A DNA stretch of 64,000 bases from Rotaria sp. Silwood1 (lineage: Eukaryota > Rotifera > Eurotatoria > Philodinida > Philodinidae), in the NCBI GenBank assembly GCA_905250075.1, contig CAJNOP010000034.1, forward strand, positions 1,099,043-1,163,042. The letters are read 5' to 3'. The notes beneath the pieces were generated by a model, which worked only from the letters and a program-made list of their open reading frames with translations, searched no databases and was not told the origin of the DNA. Below are positions 46,851-60,620 of the stretch, piece after piece. Each line of letters begins with the position of its first letter. The first letter of the stretch is position 1. Both the position numbers and the translations under genes were made by a program.

Positions 46851-49453
46851 TTTAATTTATATCTAAAAAATTTTATCTATAATAAATAAGATAAGTTTTC
46901 TACAAATAATTATTTTATTCAATTTTATCTTTATTGAAATATATAATTTTATAACATGTTCAAAAAAGATATAATAAAAGAACGTGTAATACTCAACTGA
47001 GAAAGAAATCATTCAAAAATGATGAATCATTTTTGAGTTTACTAAATAGAATCTGATTTAATAGACTTTCTTGAAAAAGTTACGACAGTTTTGCAGAACT
47101 TTTACCTTAGGATGGAATATTGGTAAGGAACCTAAACAAAGCGTTTTCGCCCTGATATTTTAGTTATAAAAATAGTTCTCATAATCTAATATTTTTATGA
47201 GTCCAGACATAAGAAAACATTCGCAGTTCAAATGATATTTTTCTAAAAGATTATGACAACAATACGATGTTCACATGTATCAATATATTGATCCACTCAT
47301 ATTAAAAACGAAAGAAATTTTGTTTTATGTTCTATAACGAATAAAAAATACAATAAAATTAATATCACGGTTGAATTGTTTTTCTGTAACACTCATTCAT
47401 GATGTAGCAGGAAATGAGAAACGATGTTGTGGAACCACCCGAATACACTAGAATAGATCTATGGACTCGAATCTTTTTTCTAGAGTTCTTTTAGTCTCCA
47501 GATCCTCTCTATAAGCCAAAAATGTGGACTCACAAATGACGAAGCATTTGTGATAATTCTTTCATAAGCCGTGGATTTACAATTACATTTGTGTAAATTT
47601 TACAAGCTAAAAAAAATTCTTTTCTAACATGTTATTTTATGGCATATGCGTCGTATTGTGTGAATCTTCTTCACGTTAACTTTTAAAAATAATTAATCGA
47701 TGAAAAAAACATTATATTGTCATTTTTTTTTCTAGTAGTTTAATGACTGATGTTACTTAAAGTGAACGACATTGTGATCTATATCACCATCTAAAATTTA
47801 ATGCGATAACAGAGTTATATAAAAAAATAAAAAAATAAAACATATTTGGAAAGACTTATTGATGAGACACATCATGAACATAATCGAGTTGAACTATCAG
47901 AAAAAAATGCCCTCCTATGAAAGGTTTTATCTCACAACCTAATGAAGCGAAAATAGAAAAATGTACAAAGCCATGTGATTTAGTTTTTCATGTCGACTGA
48001 ATAATTTGATTTACCTTCGACCATTGATTTGCTGTTATATAAGTCTAATCGTCTATTATGATTGTATTTATAAGTGAGTCAATAATAGATTTCGTGCTGT
48101 ATTATAAAATATCAATAATTAGTTCCACTGAAAAGAACTGTTCATAACCTTAAATTAATCTAAGAAATAATCACAAAATATAAAGAAAAAATACATTGCA
48201 AATTTCATGCTTTATTTATCTCAAAATCACTAAAGTACATCGACATAGACTATTCTTCTTTTGAGTTATACTAATATATTTGTTTTCGTTTGTAGAATTA
48301 AATAGAAAACTTCATATGTTGTATTGGATGTTTTTAGAAACAACGTCGATTGATCATTGACATTAGCGAGTTAGACTATTTTTGTATTAAGTTTATATGA
48401 ATTAAAATTTCATTGTTCATGTTGAGAATGATAGCAATCCGATATATATACTAATATTATGATAAATAGCTTTTAAAAAATAATAAATCTTCTATTTTAG
48501 AATATCATTTGAAAAAAAACTAACTTTTTGTTTTCGACTGATACTGATCTGTGATAACCATAAAAGAAAAAGAAAATAAAGATTAATGAAAATTTCTATT
48601 AATCAATATCATCAATTTATTCTTCTTAAAGTTTTACAAGAAAATAAATATTTCAAATCGTTTTCATTAAACATAAGTTAACTCTATACTGAAGTTGAGT
48701 ATAAGATATTTTTATAAATTCGGCGAAACATCGTTTGATGATTACTCCAAAAAAATGAAACAATCAAAAGCTTTTGTTAAACGATTATTTTCTGAATTAA
48801 ATATAATTACAATAAAACTCTCACTGGGAATAAACTTCAAATTTAAATAACCATCATGAACTATTTATTTTTCTAAATCATTATTTGGATTATTGATATT
48901 ATTCAATACTTTTAGAGATCATTTTTCTGAAATCATTCCATATGATATTGATTGAGTTTGTTCATTATTCACTTTTTCAATCATCATATATGGTACCAAC
49001 AGGGTTCTTCACATAAACAACTTTTTTGTTTTTTAAAACCTATACAGTCTATATCAAAAACAACGAATTATATTAAATAAACGATGATTATGGTTTCCTT
49101 TTATTGTAATTTAGATACGTTTTATGGTACATAGATGAGATAGAATAAGTTATTCGTTCAAGTTCAAAGACTTGAAACAGTTTTTTTTAAAGGAAATCCG
49201 AAACAAAATATCTTATCGTAAGCAAAATGTATCAAAAATGTATAAAGACGAGTTTTTTCAAATAATATGTTAAAGAAAAAGGTGATATATTCTAAAACAA
49301 AATAAATTAAATTAAAATTTCTATTTTCAATCAAAAAAAAAATACATAATCATCTTGAAAATAAAGTATTATTTTATTCAGTAAAATGTTCTACGTAGAT
49401 TTCTCTGATGTAAATAAAATACAAAACGACGTGAAAATTTTGATACACGAGCC
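46851..49453. other. Very AT-rich gene-free stretch
   Basis: No open frame of note on either strand for 2.6 kb and no terminal repeats recognised. Possibly decayed element sequence. Confidence 0.55.
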
Positions 49454-49461
49454 ATTGATAG

Positions 49462-50114
49462 TAGTGTTTCTAATGGAAATCTAAAACAAAGTGTACAGTA
49501 CAAGCTGTTTTAAAAGAGTAAAGTGTACATTTACACTGGTTTTCATAAGCAAAATGTACAGTATTGAAATTTTCTATAATAAAAATAAATGCAAAAAACC
49601 ACATATTCATATCTGATTTATCTAGTAAAAAAAAGCAATCTGTATATGATTCATTTAGAAAGACTCATCACACAGAAGTACAACATTAGAATCGCATATA
49701 AATATGAGAACCTTGATTTACTGTTTTTTAAATCCTAAATCATCATAAAACCTATCAAAACTATCATAGTCGTCTTCATCATTATAAACATCAGTATAAT
49801 TTGAAAAAAACTAAATTAAATATTGTAATTTTCGATTTTTCTTGCAGATATCACATAAGTACCGGGAATGAACTGGCATAAATCTGAAAAGGAAAAAAAC
49901 AACAAAGTCAGGCAAAGAACGCTATTCAACAAATACTAGAAAAAATAAATTAGATCACTGTCTATTCATGGTTTGAACATAATTTTTTACATAAAAATAA
50001 ATTTAAAATCTCTCCTAAAAGTGTACATTGTACACTATGGTTCTTAAACCAAGTGTCCAGCAGCGTGTATTTTCACAGCTGCAGATGTTTGTACACTTGC
50101 CATTAGAAACACTG
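49462..50114. mobile_element. hAT-type MITE with AGTGTTTCTAATGG ends
   Basis: The inverted ends (T/C)AGTGTTTCTAATGG are flanked by ATTGATAG (49454-49461) and ATTGGTAG (50115-50122), an 8-bp target duplication with one mismatch. GTGTACA motifs recur near both ends (49490-49565, 50020-50095). The 653 bp have no coding capacity. Confidence 0.85.
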
Positions 50115-51590
50115 ATTGGTAGTACTGATTGGAAGTTTCTATTGCCATTCTCATGCTGAAGTCATTAAAGTCTTTCTGTATTTGGATTGGTCAGGTTGTA
50201 TTCATTATTTTTCGGCATAGACACTTTTTCGAAAAAAAAGATTTCTGTACCGACTACTATTATTGAAAAGTTTCGCCTTTTTAATTTTTTCAGAGGCCGT
50301 CACACGTAGTGCATTTGATATTGATTCGCTTAATGAGCTATGCTTTTTTCGCTCTGTCGGCTCACTAAATAAACAAAAGCTTTAATTCTATTTATTATAA
50401 TGTATGTTTTTTTTTCTTCTTAGAATGTCACAACTTATTAACATGACACAAATGATCGATCGAATTGAAAATGCATTACCTAACACCACCCAGGTCGAAC
50501 GATACGGTCCGTAAACGACCGTTTACGGTTACCTTACGACGCATAAACGGACCGTATACGGCCGTAATATCGGCACAGAAATACGGCCTTATCATAATGA
50601 GTAGACATGTACCAAATCCAAACTCAACTTCGAGTTTTGATACCGAGTTTTTTTAGATTGAACTCGAACTTGGAAACTCGATTGAGCTCGAACTCGATCG
50701 AGCTCAAACCTTAAAAGCTCGATCGAGTTCGAGCTTAAACTTCAGAGTTCGAGTTCAGATCGAGTTTGATCGAGCTCAACAATGAATGAACAAAGATCTA
50801 TCTTTTTTTATAAATCAAGAATAGTAGCTGATAGAAGCGCATCAAGCTGAACTCTCGTCAAAACAAAATATGGTATTCAATTAAAATTGTGTTTGTCTTG
50901 ATTTAACTTGGATTTCGCTTTTACATTTAAACTATAGGTAATTGAAATCAAGGAATCCAAATCTGTAATCTGTTACTAGAAATTTTAGGTTCAATTTTTT
51001 CCATAACGAAATTCTTTTCCAAAAAAAGTGTTTTCTTACAGACTTTTGTTTCTATATAAAAATAAGTTGGTACAAGAATGTTTTCACTAAAACTATACAA
51101 GCGAACAAAAAATCAATTTTAAAAATTAGAGAAACTGTTTACAACTTCAGATTAGCTAACTATCCACCATACCCAAACTGGTTGAACTCAATGAAATGAA
51201 GCTTAAGTCAAAGTTTACGTTTGAGCCTGAAGCTCTATTGAGTTCGAGCTTACGAGGTCAAGCCCAATCCAAATTCAACCTTACAAGATCAAGATCAATG
51301 GAAGCTCAGGTTTACAAGATCGAATTCAAATCGAGTTCGATTTTGTTTAGTCGTGGAAAAAGAATAATAAGCCTTTTATGAATCAAGACTAATGTCCGCG
51401 CCAGAATGAAAGAGGGATGGGTGTAAGCGCAATATCTCAATAACGACAATAGTTAGTGACCTGCGATTTTCACCAGTTGAAAGAGGGCAGGTCGGGATAT
51501 CTTTTCTCCCGACCATGTAAAAGCCGAAATCCTTTTAAAACTAATCATCTTCGAAAAACATGTAAACGAATGCATGAACATGACCTGTCA

Positions 51591-51895
51591 TCTAAGTGAA
51601 ATCTTGATTTTGACCTTTAATATAGATAGAGGGACTTGAGATCTATAGTTCAAGATACAATGCAAATGATTCTCTTATTACATTCTAAGATTGAACAAAT
51701 GGAATAATTTATTTTCATGCACAAATCATAGGAAGTTTTGCTGGTTTTTTACTAAGTTTTCACACTTTTTACCATAATAGCTTGACATTTCGATGAAAAC
51801 TTTATGAAAAGTAAGAAAGCGCGTTTTATCTTAAACTATAGATCTCAAGCCCCTCTATCTAAATCAAAGGTCAAAATCAAAATTTCAGTCAGATG
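51591..51895. mobile_element. Third-level foldback repeat
   Basis: 51591-51650 and 51832-51895 are inverted: TTGATTTTGACCTTTRAT, AGATAGAGGGRCTTGAGATC and TATAGTTYAAG. It sits inside the inner element and abuts the TGTGGG-like array at 51896. Confidence 0.7.
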
Positions 51896-52070
51896 GCGGG
51901 TGTGGGTGTGGGGTGTGAGTGTGGGCGGGTGTAGGTGTGCGTGGGTATCAATGAGCGAAGAGAAGACACCCACACCCCACAGCCACAGCCACATCCCACA
52001 CCCCACACCCCACACCCCACACCGACATCCACACCCACACCCCACACCGACATCCACACCCACACCCCTA
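51896..52070. repeat. Telomere-like TGTGGG array facing a CCCACA array
   Basis: 51896-51945 is GGGTGTGGGTGTGGGGTGTG-like. After a short spacer, 51966-52070 is CCCACACC-like, including two copies of a longer unit with CACACCGACATCCACACCC. TGTGGG is the reported telomeric hexamer of the bdelloid Adineta vaga. The head-to-head arrangement would form a hairpin. Open frames here are repeat artefacts. Confidence 0.75.
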
Positions 52071-54444
52071 ACTACGAACAATACTAATCAAAGAAAGCAT
52101 CATAGAATGATTGACACTTACTTTCGCATCGTTATCAATCGATGCATCTTTTGAAAATGAGCGTTCATGATTAATAAATTATTTGACACCTTTAGTGGTC
52201 AACCTTCACCCTTTGTGTAAATAATAGAAAATTTTTTAGGACAACAACTACAGTCTCGAAGTGAAAACAATATTTATGATTTGAATTTTGAATTGTTTCA
52301 AATCAGGGTTCAGACTTCAAAAGTGATTCTTCTTCGTAAAGAAGGTGTACTTCAGAAACTACTAGGAGCGGACACCTCCATTTAATGTCACATTTGGAGG
52401 ATACCCGTACAACACTCACGATAATTAACATATATTGACTTATACCCGTTTATATCTGTTAGTTTCGAATCGGAGTGTACTCGATTTTTCGAAATTTTGA
52501 GTTTGTTTTGTTACTCCAAATTTCTGTCACAACAATTTAGTTTTTTTCGAATATAATGTTGCCTCACTAAAAATCATCTCTTAGCAAAAAATTTTATTTT
52601 CATACAAGAGAATATTTTTGTAAATGTTTTGACGGGGAAAATATTATCTGTTTACTAAAATATGCTTTCTAACACAAGCTAAGTTTTTTTTACAAACGAA
52701 ATGATTTGTTTCTGCAGCAAAAAGTTTTTTAATAAAACAAAATTGTAAAAAAGTTTCTTGAAAAAATTTACACTCAAAATTCTCAATAATCGATTACAGG
52801 TTTGGATTCGTCGACTTTGAGCGCTTATGGTTGAACCTTACAAAATACTACCAGTTTTGCAAAAAGATATTTTCTCACCTGAAAGCTCAAGTTGAACCTA
52901 AAACTTCTAGTAACAGATTACAGATTTGGATTCCTTGATTTCAATTACCTCTAGTTTAAATGTAAAAGCGAAATCCAAGTTAAATCAAGACAAACACATT
53001 TTTAATTGAATACCATATTTTGATTTGACGAGAGTTTAGCTTGATGCTCTTCTGTCAGCTACTATTCTTGATTTATAAAAAAAGACAGATCTTTGTTCAT
53101 TCATTGTTGAGCTCGATCAAACTCGGTCTGAACTCGAACTCTGAAGTTTGAGCTCGATCGAGTTCGAGTATCTATTTTCGAGTTCGAGCTCAATCGAGTT
53201 TCCAAGTTCGAGTTCAAATCAAGTCGAGCCCAATATTTTCGAGCTCAAACGGTTTGGATTTGGTACATGTCTAATAACCAGATTACGCCCCGTATACGGC
53301 CGTATACTGTGAAAATACGGTCTCGTATACAGTGCCGTATTACTGTGCCCATGATTACGAGAAAATACGGTCCGTTTACGGTGTCGTATGAAGCAAATTT
53401 ACGGTGAAAATACGGATAGCCGTATCCATAGACCTGGGCAGTACTAAGCTTAAGACAACACTTGGTGAACTTTATAAAATTCACTCATCAATATCTGATA
53501 AAAAAAGAATCTTTTTCATCATTATTCGTAGAATTACTCGAGTTTTTAACTATTGAATTAACCACAACAACAAACTCGATTCATGACATCCAAATGCAGA
53601 CCGTTTACGACCAAGTAAAATTAGATCTGAACAAATGGAAACAAAAATGGTTTCCATCTACACTTGTTCAAACTAATATTGATGAATTATTTATGGATCT
53701 TATTGAGATTATTCAATTCGCCTTTAAAACAGTTTCTACAGTATTCCAAGATATATCAGTAAGATTTATTCTTTTCTTTAATTTCCTTTTTAATTTCTCG
53801 GTGCAATTTGCTTAGATAACAACGAACACATTAACAAAATAAAATAAATTATTAAATCATGAAATGGAAAAAATTAATACAGAAAATAAATCATTAAATC
53901 ATGAAATAGAAAAAATTAATAAACAAAATAAAAAATTAAATGATAATACAAAAATCTAGAACAAGAAGTTATAAATCTTCGGAACAACGAACTGAAGAGA
54001 CAAAGAAAAGAAAAATTGCAAGAAAACCAAATTTTAACAAAAGATCTCTTCAATACTGCAATAAAAAGATTATCTCAAGAAATTGAAAAGCACAACTTGA
54101 ACAAAAATCCAATCAACATCTATTATAAGATAACAATAAATAGCAATAAATTGTCATCTAAATATCCATTATTATATCAAATACTTGATGAAGTATCAAA
54201 AGAATTTGGAGTGGGCATTGATCAAATGTTAACATGTCTCAAAGAGCAAAAGCAATCCAATGATACTTTTCATCTTCAGCGAGAAATCAAAGCATTTGCA
54301 AATGAAACAAAATTGACGAAAAACTATGATTTAAATGAGTTTTTACGTATTCAAGATATGTATCCTCTTGATTCAGAAGACTCACTCCTATTACAGCCGG
54401 TATTTAAACAAGTGTGCCGAATAATCAACAAAGATAGAAAATAA

Positions 54445-54720
54445 CAACGTAATTTAAAAGATGCAACAAAAGAAAAGGAACTTTATCTTTTTTTATTTCA
54501 TACAATGGGCTATTTAATTTCAGTCTGAATTTATCAAATAAAAATAATACTTGATTTCAAACTGAAACGTGAGTCTAGGAGTGAGGGAGGGGGTGACTGA
54601 GGGTGTGGGTGTTGGTCTGGGACCCACACCCACACCCACACCCATGGTGCGGGTGTGGGCGCGCGAGTGAGGGTGAGGGTGTGCTTGTGGTTTTGTGTAC
54701 TATAGGCTTTAGTCCCCTGC
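54445..54720. repeat. Second telomere-like GT-rich/CA-rich array
   Basis: GGGTGTGGGTGTTGG (54601-54615) is followed by CCCACACCCACACCCACACC (54622 on) and again GCGGGTGTGGGCGCGCGAGTG, ending near 54690. Orientation flips twice within 110 bp. Confidence 0.7.
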
Positions 54721-54805
54721 ATAGGGGACTAAGAGGGGACTAAGCTTTTTGTGGGGGAGACTAAGGGGGACTTTGCAGGACTAGGGGGGACTAAGGGTTT
54801 TTAGT
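54712..54805 (+). repeat. GGGGACTAAG direct repeats
   Basis: At least five variants of AGGGGACTAAG(G) occur in about 90 bp, preceded by an inverted CTTTAGTCCCCTGC at 54706. This may be a terminal array of another element. Confidence 0.6.
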
Positions 54806-55187
54806 GAGACTACGTAGTATCAAGCGAGAAAAGTTTGATTCGGAAGAAATTGGTGTGGTTTTTTTGATTTTAGAATTCAGTTTGAAATAAAAAAGCCCAT
54901 AGACTCTTTTATTTTATGGAAAGTAAACATGCTTTTTTTATGGACAAAAAACAAATAAAGGATATTTTGGTTGAAATTTTTTATCATTAACATATAGATA
55001 CTAAATCTAACGGTTACAAAAAATTTATTCGTATATAACTATTGTTGCTTATTCATTCATTCTCATGTATAAATTGATTAGAGAATTTCGTTTTTTTTTG
55101 TTCAGTCAATTAATTACACAGATCAGTTGTTGTTCTAAAGGCCAGAGCTAAAATTGCGTTTTATTCTCTAGAATTTGTGGTACACTG

Positions 55188-55960
55188 ACAGTTGAGCTCC
55201 CGACAGTTGAGCCTCCATCGATTAATTATGAAAGACATTAAATCAATATTCGATAACCTTGTTCAACTTAAAAGTAGTGCACACAAGAGATGGACACAGT
55301 ACAACTTTTTCTATCCTGACGGATGACAGAAGGAATATATATTATAGTATTGTTCAACCCTGTTCTATACCCATCTCTGGTACATACAGCATGCACCATG
55401 TTCTCATGGTATTGATGACCCGTCAGTATATTTTTCCATAACTATATGAATCATCTTTACGAAAACGAATAAGTTTTCGAATTATGGGAGTGAGTGTGGA
55501 TGTATGTGAACAGAGAACGTTCACATTCCACTGCGGTCACACCCATACACACACTACGCGCAGGTAACCAAAGCAAACAAGTAGAAGTTGATCCTTGAGT
55601 CTTGAGGATTCCACAATGAACATTGTATAATAACGGTAGAATAAGATAAAACACTAACGGAAACTAGATAAAAAAAAAGAAAAATCATTTGAAAAACTTC
55701 CTCGTTTTTGCAAAGATGACTGATTTAGCTATGGAGAAATATAATAGCAAGTCATTAATCTCATAGGAAGATGTTGCATGTTTCTGTCTACTAATTTTGC
55801 GTTGAACAAAGTGATTGAATATTGATTCTGTCTCTGTTGTAATTAATCAATGAAGGCTCAAGTGTCGGGAGCTCAATTGTCGGAAGCTCAACTGCCGGGG
55901 GGCTCTACTGTCGGGGGCTCATTTGTCGGGGCTCAACTGTCAGGGCTCAACTGTCGGGTC
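55188..55960. mobile_element. Element with GACAGTTGAGCCCC terminal arrays
   Basis: The left end has two units (GACAGTTGAGCTCCC, GACAGTTGAGCC) and the right end seven in inverted orientation (55858-55957). Both are followed inwards by CATYGATTAATTA (55216 and about 55845 inverted). The 600-bp inside contains short frames only. No transposase. Confidence 0.75.
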
Positions 55961-57374
55961 ATCAGAATTTGGATATATTTCTTTTTATTTTTGAAAATAT
56001 ACACAGTAGAAAAATGATTAAGTTGACACATAAAATATAAGTAGGAAAATTTATTGGTTTTTACGAATTGTGAATTTTGAGAATTACTTCGGCTCTCGAT
56101 TATGATTCTTGCTGTTACTAAGATAGGCTTCGAAAGAAAACTCGATACATGACTTCGATCTGATCTAATTGGCACTACTAATACAAAAATTCTGGAGTTT
56201 TGTGGAATTCAGTTCATCAGAATCATTTTGTTCATTCGAGATGGTCCATGAAAAACATATCAAATTTGTGTTTCTTCTATGCCGAAAATGGGTTTTAGCA
56301 AAGATTAATTTTGCCAAGGCAATCTAAATCATGTAGAAATACTTCAATTTGTCTGTAATTAGAGATATGAATATTCAAACAAGAAATATAATCGAATTCT
56401 TTAGATTGTCATGATCACATGGCCGGTAAAAAGTCTGTATTTTAGACTGAGGAATAAATTTAAAAAATAATTCTTTATTTATTTCCTCATTAAGAACCTT
56501 TTTGTTCAACAGAAAATCGAAAAATCTCGCAAATAGTTGAATATCATTCACAGGAATTTGTATCAAACTGTATATTTTGTCACGTAATTGAGAAGCAACA
56601 ACTTCTGAAGAAGCAATACATGTGAAAATCAGCTGAGAAAGATAACTGTAGTACTGTTTTCGCAGCATGTTCATCCGTTAATTTCATAGTTTTCGTTGTG
56701 TTTGTTGTATCTTTGCTTTCGAGCACGCTTTTGCTGCTGACGATGTATGAGAACGAAAAAAAATATGAAGTATATCGTCAACTGACAATTAAGAGAGCAG
56801 TCGAAATACATAAATATAATATGACCAGAAGGTTGTACCAAAACAAAATCTGCTACAGAGCTTGTTTTGGCAACATTCTCTCTAACTATATTTCAATAAG
56901 TCTTGTGTTTTTGATTGGTTTCGTTTTGTGTTTCCGCTTTTGATTTATTATTTTTTTTCATAGTAAACGAAAATTCATATACAGCTATTCAAAAAAGATG
57001 AGAAAACTTTGCTAACGTATTACTCAAGTAATTCAAGTTTTATTGTTTTTGGATGAGATAGCAATACGTGTCACTGAAGCTCTGGCAAATGGGAATGTGT
57101 TGTTAAAGAGGTTATTCTTCCAATTTCTAAGCATGCCGAAAAATCGAAAATAATAGAAAGGTTAGAAGCATTGATAGTTGAATGAAAAAAGAGAAGAATG
57201 ACTGAATTAAATCCCTGTCTAATGTGTTAAAATTTCGGCGAATCTTCAATTCATAATAAAAAGAAGCTTATGGAGAATTTTCACTCGTGTGACTGTGCGT
57301 TTATATTTAAGTACGAATGTTCTGTTATCTCATACCTACACCGTCACATCTACACCTCTTTAGTTTATTGCATT
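55961..57374. other. Mostly gene-free region with one unassigned frame
   Basis: A minus-strand frame of 99 codons at 56375-56674 (start MNMLRKQYYSYLSQLIF) has a normal soluble helical composition but no recognisable domain. It could be an exon of the same gene as 57375-57575. A plus frame at 56698-56943 is hydrophobic and unconvincing. Confidence 0.4.
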
Positions 57375-57575
57375 TCAATGTTCACATTCCGTTTTATGAT
57401 ATTTAAAATTATCTACTAAAAATGTCAAAATAAAATAATAACCGTGACCATAACCAATTTGTTCACATAATTGTATTTGAAATGAAGCATTTTCAAAAGC
57501 CTCAATAAATTTATCTGAAAACAAATCAATATCTTTATATCGGTCATCAGAATCTTGATCGATTAAAACTGGTGT
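57375..57575 (-). pseudogene. Terminal exon or gene fragment beside the nested transposons
   Basis: After a TGATAG acceptor-like site the minus strand is open for 66 residues (TPVLIDQDSDDRYKDIDLFS...) to TGA at 57375. Codon use and acidic/aromatic content look like real coding sequence. The GTACTT-rich element starts within about 5 bases upstream, so the rest of the gene is either across the 2.35 kb insertion or lost. Family unknown. Confidence 0.45.
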
Positions 57576-57705
57576 CTATCAGTGTTTGGACACTTAGTAC
57601 AGTACTTGGTACTTTTTAAGTAAAAACGCCAAGTACCAGTACATTTTTGGCAGTACACGTACGCGTACTTTGTACTTTCAAAATGTACTTTATACGTGTA
57701 CTTAA

Positions 57706-59861
<2,156 letters not shown>

Positions 59862-59930
59862 TTAAGTACATTTGTACTTAGCACCGATACTAAGTACAAA
59901 AATGTACTTAAGTACAGTGGTTTGTTTCCT

Positions 59931-60489
59931 GCACAATGCCTGCCGTCCCCGGTTTTGATTGGTCACTTTTCTATATGAAGCTACAAATATATACTATTGG
60001 GTTTGTAAACTATCTCATCCATAATCAAAAAACTTTTACATTTAATAGAGACATTGATCACAGCGACTGTCAATATTTCACCTAAAAAAGCGTGTAAGCA
60101 TACATGTTCTCCAAGTCGTTTGTCAGAACGCTACGGTACACGTAGAAGCTATGTAATTCATATATTTATTACCTTTTTTTATAATAATGAAATAATTATT
60201 CTAAGTAAATAATAGTGTATCGAGCTTTTGGACAGTAATAGTCCATGATCAATATGTTTTATAAATGAATGCAGAGATTGTTTTCCTTTTAGCTTTCAAT
60301 CGAATTTGCAGTCAAACTAATTTAAGTATATGACTTGAACCTGTTTATTCATAAATGAAACCTTTTTATATTTAATATACGTTGCATTATCCACATATTG
60401 CATTCGTAAGCTAGTAAAGGTATTTATTAATATTTTATTTATGTATGCATTCAATTTCACATACTGATGATGGACAATTATCGTTTGCA
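59931..60489. other. Gene-free spacer
   Basis: Nothing supported. CCGGTTTTGATTGGTC near 59950 is an imperfect inverted match of GATCGATTAAAACTGG near 57557 and could mark the outermost ends of the nested structure. Confidence 0.4.
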
Positions 60490-60620
60490 ACAGAGATGAG
60501 CAAATCAAGCCAAAAATGACTAAGATTAAAATCAAACCAAGCCATTTTTAAATTGTTTTGACTTGACTGGAAAATTTTTACACTATTTGTGACTTAACTT
60601 GGACTTGCCGATAAAAATTC
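60490..60620. mobile_element. hAT-like terminus fragment, same family as 19894-20445
   Basis: CAGAGATGAGCAAATCAAG at 60490 matches the inverted end at 20445. It is followed by TTGACTTGACTGG and GACTTAACTTGGACTTG, the same subterminal motif. The other end is not found. Confidence 0.55.

Larger units (their letters stand above)
50602..53273. mobile_element. Inner foldback element with TAGACATGTACCAAATCC ends
   Basis: The ends TAGACATGTACCAAATCC are inverted at 50602 and 53273, flanked by ATAATGAG / ATAACCAG (6 of 8 matching), as for hAT-type insertion. The arms, about 400 bp each, contain many GAGTTCGAGCTCGATCGAG-like units and pair with each other (for example GGAATCCAAATCTGTAATCT near 50955 with its complement near 52930). 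The middle holds a third inverted repeat and telomere-like arrays. Confidence 0.8.
50489..53438. mobile_element. Outer transposable element with CCCAGGTC ends and ACGGCCGTATAC repeats
   Basis: The inverted ends are CCCAGGTC followed by a near-identical GATACGG. Subterminal ACGGTCCGTTTACGG/CCGTATACGGCCGT-type motifs occupy 50500-50595 and 53283-53430. No transposase is visible. It lies between two collinear exons of the coiled-coil gene and itself holds another element (50602-53273). A target duplication is not clear. Confidence 0.78.
50425..54444 (+). pseudogene. Coiled-coil protein gene broken by nested transposons, a stop and a frameshift
   Basis: A first exon (ATG 50425, directly after TTCTTCTTAG) encodes MSQLINMTQMIDRIENALPN. 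The frame resumes after the inserted elements at 53432 (SLRQHLVNFIKFTHQ... to 53758), crosses a 57-bp GTAAGA...TTAG intron, and reads ITTNTLTK, then meets an in-frame TAA at 53840-53842. It continues as a heptad-like coiled coil (LLNHEMEKINTENKSLNHEI). A one-base loss near 53955 shifts it, and the rest runs LEQEVINLRNN... to TAA at 54444. The parts are collinear, so this was one gene of about 330 residues. I do not recognise the family. Stop plus shift favour a pseudogene, although the transposon ends could act as splice sites. Confidence 0.6.

Noticed and set aside
51804..52154. 116-codon frame with His/Pro/Thr repeats and its antisense Gly/Val/Cys frame
   Set aside because: Artefact of the telomere-like CACACC arrays.
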